Shown here piece by piece: positions 58,579 through 64,000 of a stretch of 64,000 bases of DNA. The position numbers and the translations under genes were made by a program. The notes under the pieces were generated by a model. The model ran no database searches. It had not been told where the DNA came from and saw only the letters and a program-made list of their open reading frames with translations. The stretch lies in assembly GCA_019635775.1 (NCBI GenBank), contig JAHBYU010000005.1, positions 62,001 through 126,000 of the forward strand, given 5' to 3'. The DNA is from Rhizobiaceae bacterium (GTDB lineage: Bacteria > Pseudomonadota > Alphaproteobacteria > Rhizobiales > Rhizobiaceae). How positions within the stretch are numbered: the stretch's first letter is position 1; every line of letters begins with the position of its first letter.

Positions 58579-61092
58579 TTACTCGCTGGACTTGTTGTTG
58601 CGCTGGGCGTCTTCCAGCTTCTTGATATCCGCGGCTGACAATTGCGGCCGGTCAAGCTTGATCGTGAGCTTGTCCAGCTTCGCCGTCAGCGGGAAGGGTG
58701 GCTTATAGTCCGCGTCATTCACGCCGGTCAGCGTGTCGGACCCGATGTCGAAGGCCTCGTCCCATTGCAGGATCATCGGCAGTGTCTTGGCCATCGTCTT
58801 TGTATCCACCTCGGCGCCGTCAATCTTCAAAGTGCCGACGCCCCCACGACCTACGCCCGAGAAGTCGTTGAACGCCAGTGTGCCGGGACCGAGCCCATCG
58901 TACTTGAAATCAAATTCGATGAGATGCTTGCCGGCGGAAAGCGGCTCCGCACCAGTCCACTTCACGCGTTCGAGATCCGCCAGATTCCAGACCCAGACCG
59001 GCTTGCCGTCGAGCAGATAGAAACCATATCCGCCGAACCGGCCGCCCGATGTCAGGATCATGCCGTTGGCGTTGTCCGCAGGCACGTCGATCTCGGCTGT
59101 TACCGTGTAGGAGGTGTTCAGCAGCAGGGGAGAGTCGCCCTGCGGCAGCCCCGTCATCGGAAGGGTGTAGACGAATTCGCTTCGCCCCGCGGTGATGTTG
59201 GGCCGTGGCGCTACGATGCGTGCGGCAACGGAGGCATCGAGCGGGAGAACCTCGTACTTCTTCGCTTCCTCCATGAACTTGGCCTTGAGTTCCGCAACCT
59301 TGTCGGGGTGTTCCGCGGCGATGTCCTTCGTCTGGTTCATGTCGGTGCTGAGATCGTACAGCTGGAATTCCTGATTGTTGAGGGGATCGGGATTTGCCGG
59401 CCCGAATGCTTCCCACGGCGCGCGGTTCACCTTGGTGCTGAGCAGCCAGCCTTCGTCATAGAGCGCCCACTGGCCCATCATCTCGAAATACTGCGTCTTG
59501 TGGCGGCTCGGCGCGTTGGCGTTCGCGGCGTCGAAGGTGTAGGCAAAGCTCGTTCCCTCGATAGGCGACTGCTTGATGCCGTCCACCATTTCAGGCGCAT
59601 TGATGCCCGCCACCTCCAGTATCGTTGGCACGACGTCGATGACATGCATGAACTGGTCGCGCCTGCCGCCCTTGTCGGTGATCTTCGCGGGCTAGGACAC
59701 GGCCATGTTCTGGCGAATGCCGCCCAGCCGGGACGCATTCTGCTTGAACCAGTCGAAGGGGGTGTCGAAGGCCCATGACCAGCCAGCCGACATGTGATTG
59801 TACGTCATCTCGGTTCCCCAGACGTCGTACCATTTCATCTGATCCTCGGCAGGGATCATGTTGACCCCGTTGAAGAACGCCACCTCGTTGGGCGTACCGA
59901 GCGGCCCGCCCTCGGCGATCGTTCCATTGTCGCCGTTGATGTAGATGATGAGGGTGTCCTCGAGCTCGCCAAGGTCCTCCACCGCCTGGATCACGCGTCC
60001 GATCTCGTGGTCCGAATAGGCGGCATAGGCGGCGAAAGTGTTGACCTGCCTGATGAAGAGCTTCTTCTCTATATCGGTCAGCTGGTCCCATGGCTTGATC
60101 ATGTCCGCCGGCCAGGGCGTAAGCGTCGCATCCTGCGGGACAAGGCCCATCTTCTTCTGGTTCGCGAAGATCCTCTCACGCAGCGCCTCGTAACCATCGT
60201 CGAAGAGGTGCATCGCCTCGATCTTGTCCATCCACTCCTTCGTTGGATGATGCGGCGCGTGCGTGGCGCCGGGCGCATATTTCACGAAGAACGGCTTGGA
60301 AGGATTGATCTGGTGCATGTTGCTGATCCAGCCGATGGCGTCGTCCGCCATGCCGGTGACCAGGTTCCACTCCGGCTTGCCGTCGAATGGGTAAATCTGC
60401 GTCGTGTTGCGGAAGAGGTTGGGCTGCCACTGGTTGGCGTCGCCGCCGACGAAGCCGTAGAAATACTCGAAGCCCATGCCGCTCGGCCATTGATCGAACG
60501 GCCCGGACTGGCTCGCCTCGAAGGCCGGCGTGTTGTGATTCTTGCCGAACCAGGAGGTGCTGTAGCCGTTGTCGAGCAGAATCCGCCCGATCGTCGCCTT
60601 GTCTTGCGGGATGATGCTGTTGTAGCCGGGGAAGCCGGTCGACTGCTCAGAGATCACCCCGAACCCGGCCGAATGGTGGTTGCGACCGGTTATCAGCGCG
60701 GCGCGCGTGGGTGAGCAGAGCGCGGTCGAATGGATGTTGGTGTAGCTGAGGCCGGACGCCGCCACACGGTCCATCGCTTCGGTCGGGATGACCCCGCCGA
60801 ACGTGCTGGGAACGCCGAAACCCGCATCGTCCGTGATGATCAGCAGGACGTTGGGCGCTTCTGCCGGTGGCACCACGGTCGGCGCCCACCAGGGCTGCGA
60901 CTGCAGCGCGTCATTCGTGATTTTGCCACCGAATTCGGGAGCGGGCGACGGCAACTGCTTGCCGTCGATGGTGGTCGTGGCGCTGGGCGACCCCAAAGTC
61001 CCCGTTACCTGTTGTGCCGAAGCTGTTCCTGCTCCGGACAAAAGTGCAAGCGTGAGGACGGACGCTCTAGCGAGCCACCGGTTCGTCTTCAT
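58579..61092 (-). pseudogene. Arylsulfatase gene with one in-frame amber codon
   Basis: An 838-codon frame that is whole except for a TAG at 59692-59694. It starts at 61092 with signal peptide MKTNRWLARASVLTLALLSGAGTASA. The metal site Asp pair is in VLLIITDDAGFG, and CSPTRAALITGR (Cys at 126) is the formylglycine modification motif, so the enzyme would be a type I sulfatase. The stop interrupts NMAVS-TAG-PAKITDKGG, where homologues have Trp. The part behind (58579-59691) shows VIDVVPTILEVAGI and the usual C-terminal domain, with no other lesions. The break needs a single G-to-A change. Real nonsense, suppressor or sequencing error cannot be told apart from here. Confidence 0.85.
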
Positions 61093-61240
61093 GACTTCTT
61101 CCCCTGTGCGCGCTAGCTGCATTCACTGCACGGTGAGGCGCATTCCACACATGCAAGCATGCGAATGAGGAAGACTAGACCCCGCAACTGTTGGATGTAA
61201 GTAATTTACGGTAACAAGGCACAGTTCGCGGCAGCTCGAC

Positions 61241-61300
61241 CTAATTTAGCGTCTGCATCTTCCGCAGGAAAAAGCCGTTGCCGAAACGGTTTTAGCAGGT
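61241..61300 (-). repeat. Degenerate copy of the 3' end of the gene at 63544-63963
   Basis: Sixty bases match the last 63 bases of the downstream DUF6636-type gene, in the same orientation, with a 3-base gap and about seven mismatches. On the minus strand it codes FGNGFFLRKMQTLN before a stop, against FGNGFFLSKKMQTLR in the full gene. A stop codon lies further up (TGC TAA). It joins directly to the second mutS tail. Confidence 0.8.
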
Positions 61301-61396
61301 CCCGTGACGCAGGCGCTGGCCGGTATCAATCCGGATGAAATGTCGCCGCGCGAGGAGCTGGAGGCGTTGTACCGCCTGAAGGGCCTGGGCCGGTAA
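61301..61396 (+). repeat. Second copy of the mutS 3' end
   Basis: These 96 bases align without gaps to 58448-58543, the last 32 codons of mutS including the stop. Six bases differ, and five of the six changes are silent (CGT/CGC, GAA/GAG, GGG/GGC, CGC/CGG, TAG/TAA); one gives Ala to Glu. The pattern means that this tail once belonged to a working mutS of a close relative. Confidence 0.9.
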
Positions 61397-61414
61397 GCAT
61401 CTTCTGCGAGCGAC

Positions 61415-61439
61415 AAGGCGACCCCTTCGAGGTCGCCTT
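61415..61439. terminator. Terminator hairpin after the second mutS tail
   Basis: A perfect 9-bp stem AAGGCGACC/GGTCGCCTT with loop CCTTCGA stands 18 bases after the mutS-copy stop and 10 bases before the PepSY gene stop. It is probably the original mutS terminator of the recipient chromosome and ends transcripts from both sides. Confidence 0.65.
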
Positions 61440-61448
61440 ACGCCAGCT

Positions 61449-62849
61449 TCAAGACAAGACGCGTTTCAGGCCCGGCGTGATGCGCAGGAGGGTTGCGTCG
61501 AGAAGCAGCACGACGAGAATGGCCGCGCCGGCCAGCGGGAAAATGATCCCAAGCAACAGGACGACGAGCGCCGCTCCTTTCCAGAACGGCAGGTCGCGAG
61601 GCCTTGGCGGGGCTGCGAGACGGGCTGCGGTTTCCGGCCTGCGCTTCCACCACATAACCAGCCCGGACACCGACACGGTGATGACCGACAGGCAGAAGAG
61701 TGTGTTGAAGATGAGGTTCCAGACACCGAGGTCGCCTTCGTGAAAGGCTATGCCCCAAGCCATCGCCTTTGCGTACGCCGAATAGTCTGCATAACGCACG
61801 TCGGCCAGCACGTTGCCTGAGTACCGGTCGATATGGATCGTTCGGTCGGCCGACGGGTTCGGCCCGTCATTCGACATGCTGTCATGGCTGATCGTCCAGA
61901 CGCCCGTTTCGTCGGTGGGCAGGTTGATCTGGAAACGACCGACGAAGCCGAGGCTCCGGGCGAAGGACGCGACACTGTCGAGCGAGACATCGCCCTCGAT
62001 CGCATCGATGCCAGCGAGCGATCCGGACTGCGGCAGCGGTGTCTGCTCGAGGCCCCAAGGGACTTCGTGATGTCCGTCATGGTTCATGCTGGCGTGGGTA
62101 GCGTCCGAAAGCGGCGCGCCGAACTTCTCGGCTGGGAACGTGTTCCACGCCTGCACCACCCTCTCGCCCCAGATACCCGCCCAGCTCAGGCCCGAAATCA
62201 GGAAGACGATGAGGAAAACCGATATCCAGAGGCCGAGCGTGCCGTGCAGGGATTTCCAGAAAATCCTGCCATGCGCGGCGAGCCTCGGGATGAGGACAGT
62301 TCGCAAGCCCCCACCGTTTCGCGGCCAATGCAGATAGAGGCCGGTCGCCACCATGATGATGGCGAGGCTGGCCGCCATCTCGATCATGCGGTCGCCGAAG
62401 CTGCCGAGTAGCAGGGTGCCGTGGATCTTGTTCACGAAATCGTACCAGCCCGCTCGCCAGGGAAAGATTTCGAGCACAGCGCCTGTGTATGGATCGACCG
62501 CGACGCCAGTCTTGTCGGCGCCGTCCGCGACAACGAGGACGGCGACGCGGTCGGCAGCGAGTGGCTCGATGTATTGGACGACCCTGTTGCCGGGAACAGA
62601 TGCCTCGGCCGCCGTCTGCAGGGCGCTCGGCGCAAGCGGGTCGGCCTGCGCCGACACGACGGTACGCCCGCTGTCGATGCCGGCGCTCCATGAAATCCAG
62701 AGCATGATCAGGCCGGTCGTTGCCAACATGACAAGAAACGGGATGACGTAGAGTCCGGCATAGAAATGCCAGCGCCAGGCGATGAAGTAGAACTTGTTGA
62801 CGGTGGCGTCCGCCTGCTGGGACTCTGCTTCGAGAGTAATGTTGCTCAT
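61449..62849 (-). CDS. PepSY-associated membrane protein (PiuB-type)
   Basis: A 466-residue inner-membrane protein with four main membrane segments. It begins FYFIAWRWHFYAGLYVIPFLVMLATTGLIML, a classic start of PepSY-TM proteins with conserved His and Arg. Periplasmic PepSY domains lie between the segments (DRVAVLVVADGADKTGVAVDPYTGAVLEIF). The second segment group contains IFWKSLHGTLGLWISVFLIVFLISGLSWAGIWG. Such proteins are iron-regulated and may reduce ferric siderophores. Its start overlaps a small upstream frame (ATGA). Confidence 0.9.
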   Translation of the reverse strand: MSNITLEAESQQADATVNKFYFIAWRWHFYAGLYVIPFLVMLATTGLIMLWISWSAGIDSGRTVVSAQADPLAPSALQTAAEASVPGNRVVQYIEPLAADRVAVLVVADGADKTGVAVDPYTGAVLEIFPWRAGWYDFVNKIHGTLLLGSFGDRMIEMAASLAIIMVATGLYLHWPRNGGGLRTVLIPRLAAHGRIFWKSLHGTLGLWISVFLIVFLISGLSWAGIWGERVVQAWNTFPAEKFGAPLSDATHASMNHDGHHEVPWGLEQTPLPQSGSLAGIDAIEGDVSLDSVASFARSLGFVGRFQINLPTDETGVWTISHDSMSNDGPNPSADRTIHIDRYSGNVLADVRYADYSAYAKAMAWGIAFHEGDLGVWNLIFNTLFCLSVITVSVSGLVMWWKRRPETAARLAAPPRPRDLPFWKGAALVVLLLGIIFPLAGAAILVVLLLDATLLRITPGLKRVLS

Positions 62850-62944
62850 GGATTTGCTCCCGTCTGAACGGGATTAAAGCGGATGGCCGTGAGCATAAGC
62901 GAGTGAGCGGCTGCGAGCGTGCTCGCGCGATGAAAAACAGACAT
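62846..62944 (-). CDS. Possible small coupled peptide upstream of the PepSY gene
   Basis: A 32-residue frame, MSVFHRASTLAAAHSLMLTA..., whose stop overlaps the PepSY protein start by four bases (ATGA). GGGAG lies 6 bases before its ATG. The upstream ribosome site and the coupling suggest that it is translated and may tune the PepSY gene. Its sequence resembles no known protein to me. It is just as likely to be a chance frame, so confidence is modest. Confidence 0.4.
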   Translation of the reverse strand: MSVFHRASTLAAAHSLMLTAIRFNPVQTGANP

Positions 62945-63035
62945 GGATGTCTCCCTTGCATGCCTTGCGGCAGCGAGTGGATTTGAAAGCCGACAGGTGC
63001 GGCTCCGGGTTCGATCGCCGCGACGCGGCGGAAAA

Positions 63036-63428
63036 TCAAATCGACGGGGGAGGGGCGCGGGGACGTCCGGAACGTCGTTCGAGCGCAAAGGTGGGCGGGT
63101 GCGCGTCCAAAACAGAAAATATGCGCGCAGCCGATGCCGAAAGCGGATTGGAAAGCGAATGCGAAGGACGGTTGTCGGAAAGCGCCGACAGGAACATGCC
63201 GCACGAGACAGTGCAGCAATCCGGGAAGATTTTGTGGCCGGAACGGTCCGTATCGCCGCCGGACCGCTCCATGCCGGGCATGCACAGCGGATTGCCGAAG
63301 GCGTCGAGCATCGGAGCGGCCGCCGCAGCTCCGGTTGCGTAAGCCCCGACCAGCGCCTGCATGAAAAGCAAGAGGGTCGCGACGAACGCGATGACCGTGC
63401 CTCTGCGCTTCTGCCCGATGCGTTTCAA
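63036..63428 (-). CDS. DUF2946-like small exported protein
   Basis: A 130-residue protein with a start at TTG (GAGGGAGCTTTC before it) and an N-terminal hydrophobic segment GTVIAFVATLLLFMQALVGAYA. The mature part contains LCMPG, and a Cys pair plus Cys (PDCCTVSCGMF), as in DUF2946 proteins that are found next to PepSY and TonB-dependent receptor genes for metal uptake. It lies about 90 bases upstream of the small coupled frame and likely starts the operon. Confidence 0.7.
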   Translation of the reverse strand: MKRIGQKRRGTVIAFVATLLLFMQALVGAYATGAAAAAPMLDAFGNPLCMPGMERSGGDTDRSGHKIFPDCCTVSCGMFLSALSDNRPSHSLSNPLSASAARIFSVLDAHPPTFALERRSGRPRAPPPSI

Positions 63429-63543
63429 GAAAGCTCCCTCTGCGCTTCTTGTAGCAGGGATCACGGCGACGTAAATCGTGGTGTGCGGCACTTGCCCCGT
63501 TCAAGGGCGACGTGTGCGCTTATGTCTCGCTGACTCGCGGGGG

Positions 63544-63963
63544 CTAGCGAAGCGTCTGCATCTTCTTCGACAGGAAAAAGCCGTTGCCGAAACGGTTTTT
63601 GCAGGTGACCCCATCCGTCGCAACCGAGCAGCTGAAGCCGTGTTTCTGCCACGTGCTGCCATAGCCCAGAACGGGATAGTCCGGGTTCATGACCGTATCG
63701 CCGGCACAAACGCGGTAGGCCGACTTCCGTTCGCCCGACAAGGCAAAGGCGTTGCCCCAGTCGAGATCGCAGTCGGATGGCGGCGCAGGCACGGCGGCCG
63801 CGTTGGTGCGGATGTCGCAGCGCAGTTCAGCGGTTCCTTCCCAGACATCAGCCATGCAGTGGATATTGTCGGAGGGCGTGCGGAAGCCGTCGGCAGATGC
63901 GGACGCGGCAAGCGTGAAACAGCAGCCGGTTGCCGCCAACAGATGGACAAGGAGAGAAGGCAT
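63544..63963 (-). CDS. DUF6636-type secreted protein
   Basis: A 139-residue secreted protein. The signal peptide MPSLLVHLLAATGCCFTLAASASA is followed by DGFRTPSDNIHCMADVW, with further Cys at CDIRT, CDLDWG, VCAGD, CSVATDGVTC. Six Cys suggest disulfides in the periplasm or outside. The C-terminal end FGNGFFLSKKMQTLR is duplicated as a remnant at 61241-61300. GAGGTC precedes the ATG at 63963. Function unknown. Confidence 0.8.
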   Translation of the reverse strand: MPSLLVHLLAATGCCFTLAASASADGFRTPSDNIHCMADVWEGTAELRCDIRTNAAAVPAPPSDCDLDWGNAFALSGERKSAYRVCAGDTVMNPDYPVLGYGSTWQKHGFSCSVATDGVTCKNRFGNGFFLSKKMQTLR

Positions 63964-64000
63964 TTTCGTTGACCTCAGGATTGACGCAGGGCTTTCACGA

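Overview
The window reads as chromosomal DNA of a high-GC alphaproteobacterium of the Hyphomicrobiales, most like Mesorhizobium and other Phyllobacteriaceae. The reasons are a MucR regulator with the CxxD...H...H finger of the Mesorhizobium Ros homologues, a PhaAB-fused Mrp antiporter operon, a PhoCDET-type phosphonate/phosphate importer, an engB-argB pair, a hybrid MaeB malic enzyme divergent from mutS, and a very high density of ABC importers. No tRNA, rRNA, CRISPR array, transposase or prophage was recognised.

Layout. 1-2074: end of a peptide-type ABC importer. 2091-12317: a catabolic block with a DeoR-type repressor divergent from a CUT1 sugar importer (binding protein, two permeases, two unequal ATPases), a 65-residue membrane protein, DhaK, DhaL, an LsrF-type thiolase and an SDR. 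It looks like an uncharacterised route that imports a polyol or ketose, phosphorylates it with ATP through DhaKL and cleaves the product with the LsrF homologue. 12423-13310: a DapF-fold racemase, convergent with a four-gene spermidine/putrescine-type importer (13315-17336). 17592-21480: lipoprotein, L,D-transpeptidase-like lipoprotein, cupin plus SDR pair, TauE/SafE exporter. 21566-26918: a complete oligopeptide importer operon. 27247-33308: the six-gene Mrp/Pha antiporter operon. 33296-37896: a SoeABC-like cytoplasmic molybdoenzyme operon, probably sulfite-oxidising. 38325-38753: mucR. 38846-42024: DMT permease, argB, engB, acetyltransferase. 42116-46186: phosphonate/phosphate importer with a possible PHO box. 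46374-48765: PepSY, NUDIX, DMT permease, hypothetical. 49365-51432: zinT and a COG0523 GTPase, a zinc-starvation pair. 51433-53437: a small AT-rich accessory island. 53438-58543: maeB and mutS, divergent. 58579-63963: a mosaic accessory end with an arylsulfatase gene broken by one amber codon, a scar made of two gene tails, a PepSY membrane protein operon and a DUF6636-type protein.

Most notable. (1) The DhaKL-LsrF block, an AI-2-like end reaction without LsrK, LsrG or LsrR and with an importer of a different family. (2) The scar at 61241-61396, where a second 3' end of the 63544-63963 gene is fused to a second 3' end of mutS (six differences in 96 bases, five of them silent). This is best explained by incoming DNA that recombined at mutS and joined illegitimately on its other side, bringing in the sulfatase. 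(3) The sulfatase itself, intact over its whole length except for one TAG where a Trp codon is expected. (4) The AT-rich two-TM coiled-coil protein at 51786-53204. All functional assignments rest on reading motifs by eye; no database search was possible.
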